A stretch of 64,000 nt of DNA from an uncultured Clostridia bacterium. GTDB lineage: Bacteria > Bacillota > Clostridia > Christensenellales > Christensenellaceae. Shown here in pieces: positions 1-8,941 of the stretch. The first letter of the stretch is position 1. Each line of letters starts with the position of its first letter. The stretch lies in assembly GCA_944347775.1 (NCBI GenBank), contig CALVMT010000034.1, positions 1 to 64,000 of the forward strand, given 5' to 3'. The notes below the pieces were generated by a model, which saw only the letters and a list, made by a program, of their open reading frames with translations, searched no databases and was not told the DNA's origin. The position numbers and the translations under genes are program-made.

Positions 1-1
1 A

Positions 2-61
2 AAAGAACTAGCTGCCCACCATGTTATTGACCAGAAAGTGAAACAGGAAAAAATGACCTGA
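2..61 (+). CDS. 3' end of an unidentified protein gene (partial)
   Basis: An open frame runs from the left edge to a TGA at 59-61 and encodes only the last 19 residues (ending KVKQEKMT). The peptide is charged and too short to assign to a family. It is followed by about 100 bases without a gene before the SGNH hydrolase. It is listed because the frame is open from the edge, but chance cannot be excluded. Confidence 0.4.
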   Translation, partial: KELAAHHVIDQKVKQEKMT

Positions 62-159
62 TCAACAATGTTTAATTTGTTCATTATTATAATATTTAGT
101 TAAGATATAAAGGCTTATGTGCGGCAAGTCGTATTGGGTACTGGACTGGAGGATAGATG

Positions 160-789
160 ATGAAAAAAAGAATACTTTGTTTTGGTGATTCAAATACCTG
201 GGGTGCAATTGCTTGCGGGGATGGTGCGCGGTATCCTGAGGGAGTGCGGTGGACATCGGTATTGTCGCAGCAGCTTGGCGAGGAATATGTAATCATTGAA
301 GAAGGACAAAATGGTCGCACTAGTGTTTGGGATGATCCGATTGAAAATCGAATGGCAGGGATTACATATTTATGGCCTTGCCTTGAATCGCATTCACCTT
401 TAGATCTGGTTATTTTGATGTTGGGAACGAATGATACAAAACCTTACTTTTCAGTAAATGAAAAAAATATAGCGGATAGTGTTGGGCGCTTAGCCATCAT
501 GGCAATGCAGTCACCGTTTGGAAGAAAAAAAGAACTTCCTGTATTGATGGTTGCTCCTATTCAAATTATTAATCCTGTGCCGTTTAAAGGGATTTTTGAT
601 ATGCGTTCCGAAAAAATCTCAAAAAATTTTGGAGAAACCTTTGCTGAAGTTGCCAAACAAATTGGTTGCGCCTTTTTAGATGCTTCTCTTTATGCAAAAC
701 CGGATACAGCCGATGGCGTGCATATGGATAAACATGGACACAGAATGCTTGCGGAAGCAATTTCTGCGAAAGTAAAAGAGATTCTATAA
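160..789 (+). CDS. SGNH/GDSL-family hydrolase (lipase/esterase-like)
   Basis: A predicted serine hydrolase of the SGNH superfamily, about 209 residues, which is normal for single-domain members. The block I motif GDSNTWG near the N-terminus carries the nucleophile Ser. GTND in the middle is the block III Asn. DGVHMDKHGH near the C-terminus supplies the catalytic Asp and His. There is no signal peptide, so the protein is probably cytoplasmic. Family members cleave acyl or acetyl esters of lipids, sugars or cell-wall polymers; the substrate cannot be read from the sequence. GGAGG at 148-152 lies 7 bases before the ATG at 160 and only 4 before an ATG at 157, so the second is preferred. It appears monocistronic. 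Confidence 0.85.
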   Translation: MKKRILCFGDSNTWGAIACGDGARYPEGVRWTSVLSQQLGEEYVIIEEGQNGRTSVWDDPIENRMAGITYLWPCLESHSPLDLVILMLGTNDTKPYFSVNEKNIADSVGRLAIMAMQSPFGRKKELPVLMVAPIQIINPVPFKGIFDMRSEKISKNFGETFAEVAKQIGCAFLDASLYAKPDTADGVHMDKHGHRMLAEAISAKVKEIL

Positions 790-964
790 AATAATATTTA
801 TTTATGTGTTATTGAAAGCCATTTAATTATTAAAAATACTAATTATTTCAAACTTTTCTTGCGTTTGATGATGCTAAATTTACAAAATCAGCTGAGACGA
901 AGATATAAAAGTAAAACACAGTATAATTTTTTTATGACACTTTTAATTTTATTTAAGAATAATC

Positions 965-994
965 AAAAAACACCGGAAATAAACGGTGTTTTTT
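965..994 (+). terminator. Intrinsic terminator upstream of the arginine operon
   Basis: The stem AAAACACCG / CGGTGTTTT with an 8-base loop is followed by T residues and preceded by A residues, so it could work in both directions. It ends the SGNH hydrolase unit and insulates the arg promoter. The AT-rich stretch 790-964 before it holds nothing else that I recognise. Confidence 0.7.
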
Positions 995-1046
995 GGTAAA
1001 TAAATAACTTTAAGGAAATTAAAAATTATATTTTTTAAAAATTATA

Positions 1047-1081
1047 TTGACGACATAAAAAATGAGTTGTATAATTATGCA
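1047..1081 (+). promoter_or_regulatory. argC operon promoter with ARG-box-like palindrome
   Basis: TTGACG at 1047-1052, a 17-base spacer and TATAAT at 1070-1075 form a near-consensus vegetative promoter. The -10 lies inside TGTATAATTATGCA (1068-1081), an imperfect 14-base palindrome resembling the ArgR box core (TGNATAATTATNCA). The same motif, with one base different, overlaps the -10 of argF at 6873-6886. A second AT-rich copy may follow in TAATACATAAATAATACAT. Repression by an ArgR-type regulator is inferred; no argR gene is in the window. Confidence 0.75.
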
Positions 1082-1116
1082 AAAATAATACATAAATAAT
1101 ACATTTGGAGGCAATA

Positions 1117-2058
1117 ATGCAACAAGAAAAAAAGGCAATTATATTTATAGACGGCAGAGAGGGAACAACAGGGCTACGTATATTTGATCGCCTCAAAGAC
1201 AGAGAGGATCTTTATCTGATTCAGCTTCCTGAAATGCAAAGAAAAGATCCCTTATATAGAAAAAAAGCGTTAAATGAGTGTGATATTGCCTTTTTATGCC
1301 TACCAGATGCAGCGGCCAGGGAAGCAGTTTCTTTTGTTAAAAATAATAAAGTAAAAATCATAGATGCCTCAACAGCACATCGAACCGAAGAAGGATGGGT
1401 GTATGGATTTCCGGAAATATCTGTTGAAACTGCAAATTTACTTTCTGTTGCAAACAGAGTTGCGGTTCCAGGATGTCATGCAAGTGGTTTTATTGCGCTT
1501 GTTGCACCGCTAATCAAAAATGGTTTGCTTTCATCTGATGCAAAGTTATGTTGTACTTCGATTACTGGTTATAGTGGCGGAGGGAAAAAAATGATTGCGC
1601 AATATGAAACAGATAAACGAGATCCTTTGTTTAATGCGCCAAGGCAATACGCTTTAACACAATCTCATAAACATTTAAAAGAAATGCAAGCAATTTGCGG
1701 CTTGGTTTATGCTCCCATTTTTACCCCAATTGTTGCAGATTTTTATAGCGGCATGCTCGTTACCGTACCATTGTTTGCAAAAGACTTGAATTGCAGTGTT
1801 GAGACATTAAAAAGTTTTTACCAGGAATTTTATAAAGGGCCACTTGTAACATATTGCTCAAAAATGGATGAGGACGGATTCCTGTCTGCTAATTTAATGT
1901 CAGGGAAAGATAGCATGCAGATCACTGTACAAGGAAATAGCGAACGAATTTTATTGCAAGCAAGGTTTGATAATTTAGGAAAAGGAGCTTCGGGGGCTGC
2001 GGTACAATGCATGAACTTAATGCTTGGCAAACCAATGCTTTCCGGGTTAAAAATTTAA
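1117..2058 (+). CDS. argC: N-acetyl-gamma-glutamyl-phosphate reductase, short type
   Basis: ArgC reduces N-acetylglutamyl phosphate to the semialdehyde with NADPH, the third step of ornithine synthesis, in the cytoplasm. The 313 residues match the short (type 2) ArgC form rather than the longer type of about 340. The N-terminus holds a dinucleotide-binding segment with DGREGTTG, and VPGCHASG contains the catalytic Cys at about residue 120. The start is the ATG at 1117, five bases after GGAGG; an upstream in-frame TTG at 1105 overlaps that site and is unlikely. It is the first gene of argC-argJ-argB-argD, directly after a strong promoter with an ArgR-like box. Confidence 0.96.
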   Translation: MQQEKKAIIFIDGREGTTGLRIFDRLKDREDLYLIQLPEMQRKDPLYRKKALNECDIAFLCLPDAAAREAVSFVKNNKVKIIDASTAHRTEEGWVYGFPEISVETANLLSVANRVAVPGCHASGFIALVAPLIKNGLLSSDAKLCCTSITGYSGGGKKMIAQYETDKRDPLFNAPRQYALTQSHKHLKEMQAICGLVYAPIFTPIVADFYSGMLVTVPLFAKDLNCSVETLKSFYQEFYKGPLVTYCSKMDEDGFLSANLMSGKDSMQITVQGNSERILLQARFDNLGKGASGAAVQCMNLMLGKPMLSGLKI

Positions 2059-2079
2059 ATGTAAAGGAGTGACGAGATA

Positions 2080-3294
2080 ATGCAGGAAATTACAGGAGGT
2101 GTATGTGCCGCTAAAGGATTTAAAGCCTCTGGTATACATTGCGGTATACGTAAAAACACGACCAAAAAAGATTTAGCTTTGATTGTAAGTGAACAAAAAG
2201 CCACAGCCGCAGCTGTGTATACTAAAAATCTGGTTAAAGGAGCACCGCTTTTGGTAACAAAATCTCACCTGAAAAATGGATATGCACAGGCAGTGATTTG
2301 TAATAGCGGAAATGCAAATACGTGTAATGCTAATGGAAAGGAAATTGCGGAGCAGATGTGTGATCTGGTCGCTTCGGAGATGGGCATTCACAGTACGGAT
2401 GTACTGGTTGCTTCGACTGGTGTTATTGGTCAGCCCCTTCATATAGAACCGATTGCTCAGAGCGTTTCCCAATTAGTTTCTCAATTGTGTTTTCACAATA
2501 GCAGCGCAGCAGCAGAAGCAATTATGACAACGGATACAATAAAAAAAGAATATGCCGTTCGCTTCAAAGTCGGAGAGATTGATTGTTCAATTGGCGGAAT
2601 TGCAAAAGGTTCAGGGATGATTCACCCGAATATGGCAACGATGTTGGTATTTATCACAACAGATGTCTGTATAGATCATGAATTGTTGCAAAAAGCGTTA
2701 AGTGAAGATGTTAAAACTTCATTTAATATGGTTAGTGTGGATGGAGATACTTCGACTAATGATATGGTTACCATATTAGCTAATGGTATGGCAGGAAATA
2801 ACAAAATACAGGAAGATAACAAGGACTATGCTGTGTTTTGTGAGGCGCTGCATTGTGTAACAACACATTTATGCAAAATGATTGCAGGAGACGGCGAGGG
2901 AGCCACTAAACTGATAGAATGTATTGTCAATACGGCACAAAATCAAACGATTGCGCAGATTGCAGCCAAATCTGTTATCTGTTCGTCACTTGTCAAAGCT
3001 GCAATGTTTGGTGAAGACGCAAACTGGGGTCGTATTCTTTGTGCTTTGGGATATTGCGGAGCAGATATAAATGTGGAAAAAATTGATGTCGTTTTAGCTT
3101 CTGCGGCAGGAGAAATTCTGGTATGTAAATCAGGAGCTGGAGTAGAATTTTCAGAAACTAAAGCAAAAAAAATATTGCAAGAGAAAGAAATTTCTATAAG
3201 AATACAATTAAATTCCGGAAAAGCATCTGCTACTGCGTGGGGATGCGATTTGACTTATGATTATGTGAAGATAAATGGGGATTATCGTACATGA
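2080..3294 (+). CDS. argJ: Bifunctional ornithine acetyltransferase / N-acetylglutamate synthase
   Basis: ArgJ moves the acetyl group from N-acetylornithine to glutamate, closing the cyclic acetyl pathway; many homologues also acetylate glutamate with acetyl-CoA. The precursor cleaves itself into two chains before a conserved Thr. Here GMIHPNMATMLVF contains that Thr at about residue 187, so chains of about 186 and 218 residues are expected. The 404-residue length is typical. AAGGAG lies upstream of the ATG. The gene sits 21 bases after argC and its stop overlaps the argB start. With argJ present, a separate argA or argE need not exist, and none is seen here. Confidence 0.96.
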   Translation: MQEITGGVCAAKGFKASGIHCGIRKNTTKKDLALIVSEQKATAAAVYTKNLVKGAPLLVTKSHLKNGYAQAVICNSGNANTCNANGKEIAEQMCDLVASEMGIHSTDVLVASTGVIGQPLHIEPIAQSVSQLVSQLCFHNSSAAAEAIMTTDTIKKEYAVRFKVGEIDCSIGGIAKGSGMIHPNMATMLVFITTDVCIDHELLQKALSEDVKTSFNMVSVDGDTSTNDMVTILANGMAGNNKIQEDNKDYAVFCEALHCVTTHLCKMIAGDGEGATKLIECIVNTAQNQTIAQIAAKSVICSSLVKAAMFGEDANWGRILCALGYCGADINVEKIDVVLASAAGEILVCKSGAGVEFSETKAKKILQEKEISIRIQLNSGKASATAWGCDLTYDYVKINGDYRT

Positions 3295-4157
3295 AAAACG
3301 AACAACTTGAAGTAAACAGTATGCAAAAGGCACAGGTTTTAGTGCAAGCTTTACCGTATATTCAAAAATATGCGGGTAAAATTGTTGTGATTAAATACGG
3401 CGGGAATGCCATGATTAATCAAGAATTAAAAGAAGCTGTAATGGGAGATGTCACACTGCTTTCTCTAATTGGTGTAAAAGTTGTGCTTGTGCACGGTGGA
3501 GGCCCTGAGATCACAGCTATGTTAAAGAAAATCGGAAAACAAAGTGAATTTGTTAATGGGTTACGAGTGACAGATAAAGAAACAATGGATATTGTCCAAA
3601 TGGTTTTAGCAGGGAAAATTAATAAAGATTTGGTCAATATGCTGAATAATTTGGGAGGAAAAGCGGTCGGACTAAGCGGTGTTGACGGACATATGATTAA
3701 AGCGATTCCTCAGGACACGGCACTTGGATATGTTGGTAAAATTAATGGGATCAATACAGATATTATTTTAGATATGTTAGAAAAAGGTTATGTCCCAGTT
3801 ATTTCTACAGTAGGATGCGATACAGAAAATCAAACTTATAATATCAATGCAGATACAGCCGCAGCCCGTATTGCCGGAGCATTAAAAGCGGAGAGTTTTA
3901 TTGCAATGACAGATACACCGGGAATCTTGCGAAAAAAAGATGATCCGGAAACGTTAATCTCAAGTATTAATGTCAGTGAAGCACCCCAACTCATACGAGA
4001 AGAAATTATTTCTGGAGGGATGATTCCTAAAGTAGAATGCTGTATAGAAGCGATCAGACAGGGTGTGAACCGTGTGTTTATTATTGATGGCCGGGTACCG
4101 CATGCGGTATTAGTGGAATTGTTAACTGATGAAGGAATTGGAACCATGTTTAAATAA
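3291..4157 (+). CDS. argB: Acetylglutamate kinase
   Basis: ArgB phosphorylates N-acetylglutamate with ATP, the second step of ornithine synthesis and the usual point of arginine feedback. It belongs to the amino acid kinase family. VIKYGGNAM near residue 30 and VLVHGGGPEI near residue 65 are the phosphate-binding glycine loops. The 288 residues are normal. The ATG at 3291 overlaps the argJ stop (ATGA), which suggests translational coupling; a second ATG at 3321 lacks a ribosome binding site. Feedback inhibition by arginine cannot be judged with certainty from this sequence. Confidence 0.96.
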   Translation: MKNEQLEVNSMQKAQVLVQALPYIQKYAGKIVVIKYGGNAMINQELKEAVMGDVTLLSLIGVKVVLVHGGGPEITAMLKKIGKQSEFVNGLRVTDKETMDIVQMVLAGKINKDLVNMLNNLGGKAVGLSGVDGHMIKAIPQDTALGYVGKINGINTDIILDMLEKGYVPVISTVGCDTENQTYNINADTAAARIAGALKAESFIAMTDTPGILRKKDDPETLISSINVSEAPQLIREEIISGGMIPKVECCIEAIRQGVNRVFIIDGRVPHAVLVELLTDEGIGTMFK

Positions 4158-4167
4158 GGAGAAAAAA

Positions 4168-5334
4168 ATGAATATTCAACAAATTGATGATCAATTTATT
4201 GCCAATACATATCATCGTTTTCCCATACAAATTGTAAGAGGAAATGGAGCAGAACTCTTTGATAAAGATGGAAAAAGATATATTGATCTTGGTAGCGGAA
4301 TTGCTGTCAATACTTTTGGCGTGGGAGATGAAAGCTGGAAATCAGCTGTGATTTCACAATTGAATAAAGTACAGCACACTTCAAATTATTATTATACTGA
4401 ACCTTGTGCCAAACTAGCGGAAATGCTATGCGATCGGACGGGGATGAAAAAAGTTTTTTTTAGCAACTCCGGAGCGGAAGCAAATGAATGTGCGATCAAA
4501 GCAGCCAGAAGGTATGCATTTTTAAAATACGGAGATGAAAGCCATCATAATATTATTACGCTAAAAAACAGTTTTCATGGCCGTACAATTACTACGCTTT
4601 CGGCAACAGGTCAGGATGCCTTTCATAAAGAATTCGGTCCTTTTACTCCTGGTTTTATTTATACGGAGCCGGAAAATATTGAGCAGTTAAAACAATTGGT
4701 CAGTCAGTATCAATGTACAGCGATAATGCTTGAAGTAATACAGGGCGAAGGTGGTGTATGCCAGCTGTCGCAAGAATATATCAATGCGATAAAAAAGCTT
4801 GCAAAGGAGAAACAGCTTTTAATTATAGTAGATGAAGTTCAAACAGGTAACGGCAGAACAGGTAAACTATATGGATATATGCATTACGGACTTCAGCCCG
4901 ATATAATTTCAACGGCAAAAGGTTTGGCGGGAGGATTACCAATTGGTGCAACGTTATTAGGAGAAAAAGTCCAAAACGCTTTAGGGTATGGTACACATGG
5001 CTCTACCTTTGGTGGTAACCCGATTAGTTGTGCAGCTGCAGTCAATATTCTATCTCGGATAGATGAAGCTCTAATGGAACAAGTACAAAAAAAATCGAAT
5101 TATATTAAAAAAGAATTATCATATATTAAAGGTGTCGTGGAAATAAGTGGACTCGGTTTAATGCTTGGCATAAAAACAAATAAACCAGCAGATAAGATTA
5201 TAATGAATTGTATGGAAAAAGGAGTATTAATTTTAAGTGCAAAAGATAAACTCCGCTTGTTACCACCGTTAAATATTTCTTTTTCTCTTTTGGAAGAAGC
5301 AATCACAATCTTAAAAGAAGAAATTTTAAGATAA
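4168..5334 (+). CDS. argD: Acetylornithine aminotransferase
   Basis: A class III PLP-dependent aminotransferase that converts N-acetylglutamate semialdehyde to N-acetylornithine with glutamate as amino donor; homologues may also serve in lysine synthesis. Visible motifs are FSNSGAEANE, the metal/PLP-binding IIVDEVQTG, and STAKGLAGGLP with the Schiff-base Lys at about residue 251. The 388-residue length is typical. The start is the ATG at 4168, seven bases after AGGAG; the frame is open upstream into argB but without a ribosome binding site. It is the last gene of the first arg unit and is followed by a terminator. Confidence 0.94.
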   Translation: MNIQQIDDQFIANTYHRFPIQIVRGNGAELFDKDGKRYIDLGSGIAVNTFGVGDESWKSAVISQLNKVQHTSNYYYTEPCAKLAEMLCDRTGMKKVFFSNSGAEANECAIKAARRYAFLKYGDESHHNIITLKNSFHGRTITTLSATGQDAFHKEFGPFTPGFIYTEPENIEQLKQLVSQYQCTAIMLEVIQGEGGVCQLSQEYINAIKKLAKEKQLLIIVDEVQTGNGRTGKLYGYMHYGLQPDIISTAKGLAGGLPIGATLLGEKVQNALGYGTHGSTFGGNPISCAAAVNILSRIDEALMEQVQKKSNYIKKELSYIKGVVEISGLGLMLGIKTNKPADKIIMNCMEKGVLILSAKDKLRLLPPLNISFSLLEEAITILKEEILR

Positions 5335-5346
5335 AAACAAGTCGTA

Positions 5347-5381
5347 GGGAGGTACTTCGTAAAGAAGTCACCTCCTTTTGT
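5347..5381 (+). terminator. Intrinsic terminator after argD
   Basis: The interrupted stem GGAGGT-A-CTTC / GAAG-TC-ACCTCC with a short loop is followed by TTTTG and more T residues. It lies 13 bases after the argD stop and closes the argCJBD unit. Confidence 0.75.
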
Positions 5382-5831
5382 ATTTTGTAATCAACCGGAA
5401 TGTTCTTGATTGCAAGTAAAGTTAATCATATCGGAGCATTATCTTTGATTTTAATGTCTTTCACATGATATATTTACTACAATGGTTTTAATTAATTTTG
5501 TGGAAAATAAGAAAGAGATTAGCTTCTCAAATACTTGCAATTCCATATCGAATAATTGACGGCTCTGCTTTTTGCTGTGTATTTTATCGTGCTGATTTTG
5601 ACTAATAATCATAACCGGAGACGGCAAAAATTTTAAAACACCGTTTAATGTCATAAAGCGAGAAATGCTTGAAGAGTGTAGAGTACAGTCAAATAAATGA
5701 AATCAAAAGCCTATCATATTTTCCCGTTACGGTAATTAAAACTTTCGTACAAATATACCGAATGTTATAAAACTAAATGGGATGCAAATCGTACAGCTTA
5801 TATAAACTCAATTGCTGTTGGGGATTAAATA
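5382..5831. other. Degenerate stretch with no intact gene
   Basis: About 450 bases between the argD terminator and the GrpB pseudogene carry stops in all frames and no convincing reading frame. Short fragments read like protein, for example TPFNVIKREMLEE near 5630 and a broken piece resembling NIPNVIKLNGM near 5750, but frames change and stops intervene. I take it as the remains of one or two genes that I cannot identify. A 67-residue minus-strand frame here has no ribosome binding site or recognisable domain. Confidence 0.45.
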
Positions 5832-6675
5832 ATGATTGGATTAAAACGTGGAACTGTAAAACTAAGCAAACATGAAAAGAAATGGGAACTTGAGGCTTAG
5901 AATACAATTGTTCGTTTGAAACAGATATTGGGTAATGTTATAGAAGACATTCAACACGTGAGGAGTATCCATAAAGGCAAAACCGATAATTGATATTGCA
6001 GTCGTAGTTGATGATTTCGATGATATTGTAAGTTTTAATAAAGAATTAAAAGACAATAGATTTTACTATTGCCCCAATGCACAAGCATCACTTAAAAATC
6101 GGTTGTTGTTTGCTCGTGGTAACTTTTATGAAAGTACGGGAGATTTGCAAACTCATTTCATTCATGTTGTTCAAACAAATAGTATGGATTGGATAAATTA
6201 CATAAATTTTAGAGATTATCTTAACAACACCTTCAGTTGCAAAAGAGCATGAAAAAATTTAAAGGTAGCCCTTGCTCTACAAACGCTTGTTGATAAAAGC
6301 AGAGAAAAGTATCTCGAGGGAAAACACGATTTTATTGTTTATATTTTAAGAAAAGCACTTGTAAAATCCTATCTTGGAAAAACAGTAAATATAAAAATAG
6401 ACAGACCTATCGGTAGCAAGCACTTTGTCTATCCTATCAATTACGGATATATACCTAATGTGTTTGGCGATGATGGTGAAGAACTCGATGTGTATGATGT
6501 GCCGGTGGAAGAATACACAGCTCGCATTATCGGAATCATTCATCGCCATAATGATTTGGATGGAAGAAAGCTGATTTCCGCACCTGAAGAAGTGAGTTTT
6601 GGTCAAAACAAAATTTTAGAATTGGTTAGTATTCAGGAACAATACTATGAAAGTGAAATTAAACTGTGTAACTAA
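5832..6675 (+). pseudogene. Broken GrpB-family / inorganic-pyrophosphatase-like fusion gene
   Basis: Translation in shifting frames gives a GrpB (UPF0157) domain from about 5832 to 6330, with HEKKWELEA, VIEDIQHV, KPIIDIAVVVDDFDD and FRDYLNNT. It continues into a pyrophosphatase-like domain to 6675, with KSYLGKTVNIKIDRPIGS, VYPINYGYIP and DDGEELDVYDV. Lesions seen: an in-frame TAG at 5898-5900, a frameshift between about 5957 and 5970, and a second pair of compensating shifts around 6229-6262 flanking a TGA at 6250. The last 71 codons (6460-6675) remain open but have no start signal. The gene is surely inactive as one protein. It lies between two arginine units and may be the trace of a lost insertion. 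Confidence 0.82.
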
Positions 6676-6851
6676 TTGATAAAAAAATTTGAAATGTTAA
6701 ATCCATAAGTATAGCGAGAATCGGTTTTTGATACTAAAATCTATATAAATGATTGGGGCACCTTCCTTAAGGAGGAAATCCCAAGGCTCCTTTTTATACT
6801 CAAATTACTGTATTTATATTCATTTTTTTTGCATTTATAATAAAATATATC

Positions 6852-6886
6852 TTGACCCAAGCAATATATAGCTGTATAATTATACA
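6852..6886 (+). promoter_or_regulatory. argF operon promoter with perfect ARG-box-like palindrome
   Basis: TTGACC at 6852-6857, a 17-base spacer and TATAAT at 6875-6880. The -10 is embedded in TGTATAATTATACA (6873-6886), a perfect 14-base palindrome that differs by one base from the site over the argC -10. Shared position and sequence argue for one arginine-responsive repressor controlling both units. In the 268 bases between the pseudogene and argF I also see a weak hairpin (AAGGAG / CTCCTT followed by T residues, 6769-6795) that could be a terminator. Confidence 0.78.
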
Positions 6887-6943
6887 ATAAAATTTAAATA
6901 ATATACTAATATTGTTCTAATCATATAAAATAGGAGTAGAAAA

Positions 6944-7858
6944 ATGAAACATTTATTAAAATTGATGGATTTATCAAAAGAAGAAATTACTGATATTTTG
7001 AATACGGCAGATCAATTAAAATATGAGAAAAAGCATGGGATTGCGCATCCTCTCCTGGCAGGAAAAACATTAGGAATGATTTTTCAAAAAGCTTCCACGA
7101 GGACACGAGTGTCTTTTGAAGCAGGAATGTATCAGCTTGGGGGCTCTGCATTATTTTTGAGCGCAAATGATTTGCAGATTGGTCGAGGTGAGCCAGTCGA
7201 GGATACTGCTCGTGTTCTTTCTAGATATCTTGATGGATTAATGATTCGTACATATGCTCAGCAAGAAGTGGAGGCATTGGCAGAATATGGTTCTATCCCG
7301 GTCATAAACGGCCTGACTGATTATTGCCATCCTTGCCAGGTATTAGCTGATCTAATGACTATTCGCGAATATAAAGGAAAATTAGAAAATAATGTCATGT
7401 GTTTTATTGGTGACGGAAATAATATGGCCAATTCTTTGATTGTCGGCGGAATTAAAATGGGCATGGAAGTACATATTGCATGTCCGTCAGAATATCAGCC
7501 GGATGCACATATTGTCAGCTGGGCAAAAGATCACGGAAAATTCATATGCACACAAAATGTAATGGATGCCTCAGCAAATGCCGATGTTCTGATAACAGAT
7601 GTTTGGGCATCTATGGGGCAAGAAAGAGAAAAAGAAGAGCGAAAGAAAGCCTTTTCGGGTTACCAAATCAATGATAAAATATTGGCCTGTGCAAAGCAGG
7701 ATGCTATGGTAATGCATTGTTTACCTGCGCATCGTGAAGAGGAGATTACAACAAAAGTGTTTGAGACGCATGCAAATGAGATTTTTGATGAAGCAGAAAA
7801 TAGGTTGCATGTGCAAAAATCGATTTTGGTCAAATTACTTTTGCAAGATAAGGAGTAA
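6944..7858 (+). CDS. argF: Ornithine carbamoyltransferase
   Basis: ArgF joins ornithine and carbamoyl phosphate to citrulline. The carbamoyl phosphate loop FQKASTRTRVSFE is at about residues 50-60; HPCQVLADL and the C-terminal HCLPAHR that binds ornithine are present. The HCLP motif separates it from aspartate carbamoyltransferase. The length of 304 is normal. AGGAG precedes the ATG. It heads the second arg unit and lies 9 bases before carA, so the enzyme that uses carbamoyl phosphate and the synthetase that makes it are co-expressed. A catabolic arcB role is less likely because no arcA or arcC is nearby. Confidence 0.96.
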   Translation: MKHLLKLMDLSKEEITDILNTADQLKYEKKHGIAHPLLAGKTLGMIFQKASTRTRVSFEAGMYQLGGSALFLSANDLQIGRGEPVEDTARVLSRYLDGLMIRTYAQQEVEALAEYGSIPVINGLTDYCHPCQVLADLMTIREYKGKLENNVMCFIGDGNNMANSLIVGGIKMGMEVHIACPSEYQPDAHIVSWAKDHGKFICTQNVMDASANADVLITDVWASMGQEREKEERKKAFSGYQINDKILACAKQDAMVMHCLPAHREEEITTKVFETHANEIFDEAENRLHVQKSILVKLLLQDKE

Positions 7859-7867
7859 AATTAAAAG

Positions 7868-8941
7868 ATGAAGAAGGCATATTTGGTGCTGGGTAACGGA
7901 ATGATTTTTGAGGGAATACGATTTGGTGCAGAAATGGATTCCGTTGGAGAAATTGTTTTTTCAACAGGGATGTGCGGATATATTGAAACATTAACGGATC
8001 CCAGTTATTATGGCCAGATTGTCTTGCAGACATTTCCGCTGGTAGGGAATTATGGAGTAATAGAAGCTGATTTTGAAGGTAAATGTATGTTAAAGGGTTA
8101 TATTGTACGTGAATGGTGTGAAATGCCTTCTAACTTTCGAGCACAGTATAATTTGAATACATTCTTAAAGCAACAGGGAATAACAGGTCTATACGGGATT
8201 GATACGCGCGAAGTAACGCGTATAATTCGAGATCATGGAGTAATGAATGCAAAAATTTGCGATCAGCTTCCGTCGGATATGAGTGAAATATCTGATTATC
8301 ATATCGATGATGCGGTAAAATCAGTTACAATTTCTGAACCCAAATTTTATTTGGCAAAAGAAAGTAAGTATCTGGTTGTTTTAGTCGATTACGGTGCAAA
8401 GCGCAATATTATTCGCGAATTGAATAAACGAGGATGTAGTGTTATGGCTGTTCCTGCAAATACAAGTGCAGAAAAAATTTTAGCTTATCATCCTGACGGT
8501 ATTATGCTGTCTAACGGGCCGGGTGATCCTGCGGAAAATATAGAGTGTATCTATCAAATACAAAAATTATTGGGTAAAAAGCCAATATTTGGTATTTGTT
8601 TGGGGCATCAACTGTTGGCTTTGGCCAATGGAGCAAAAACTAAAAAAATGAAATATGGGCATCGTGGTGTAAACCAACCAGTACGCGACCTAGAAGGTAT
8701 GCGGACATATATTACTAGTCAAAATCATGGTTATGCCGTGATTTCCAACACATTACCGGTTGGAGCAAAGGAAATATTTGTTAATGCAAATGATGGCACT
8801 TGTGAAGGCATTTCCTATGCCGGGAAAAAAGCGTTTTCAGTCCAATTTCATCCGGAAGCATGCGCAGGACCGCATGATACGGCCTTTCTATTTGATCGAA
8901 TGATCTGTATGATGGAGGAAGAAAAATATGCCGCTTTGTAA
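7868..8941 (+). CDS. carA: Carbamoyl-phosphate synthase small (glutaminase) subunit
   Basis: CarA hydrolyses glutamine and passes ammonia to CarB. The N-terminal CPSase small-chain domain fills about residues 1-150. The C-terminal class I amidotransferase domain shows GICLGHQ with the nucleophile Cys and QFHPEACAGP with the His-Glu pair. The 357 residues are typical. Its stop overlaps the carB start by 14 bases. Placement after argF and under an ARG-box-like promoter suggests that this is the arginine-type synthase; no pyr genes are in the window. Confidence 0.96.
   Translation: MKKAYLVLGNGMIFEGIRFGAEMDSVGEIVFSTGMCGYIETLTDPSYYGQIVLQTFPLVGNYGVIEADFEGKCMLKGYIVREWCEMPSNFRAQYNLNTFLKQQGITGLYGIDTREVTRIIRDHGVMNAKICDQLPSDMSEISDYHIDDAVKSVTISEPKFYLAKESKYLVVLVDYGAKRNIIRELNKRGCSVMAVPANTSAEKILAYHPDGIMLSNGPGDPAENIECIYQIQKLLGKKPIFGICLGHQLLALANGAKTKKMKYGHRGVNQPVRDLEGMRTYITSQNHGYAVISNTLPVGAKEIFVNANDGTCEGISYAGKKAFSVQFHPEACAGPHDTAFLFDRMICMMEEEKYAAL

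Noticed and set aside
5451..5654. Minus-strand frame of 67 codons in the decayed region
   Set aside because: No ribosome binding site, no family resemblance, and it lies in sequence that looks degenerate.
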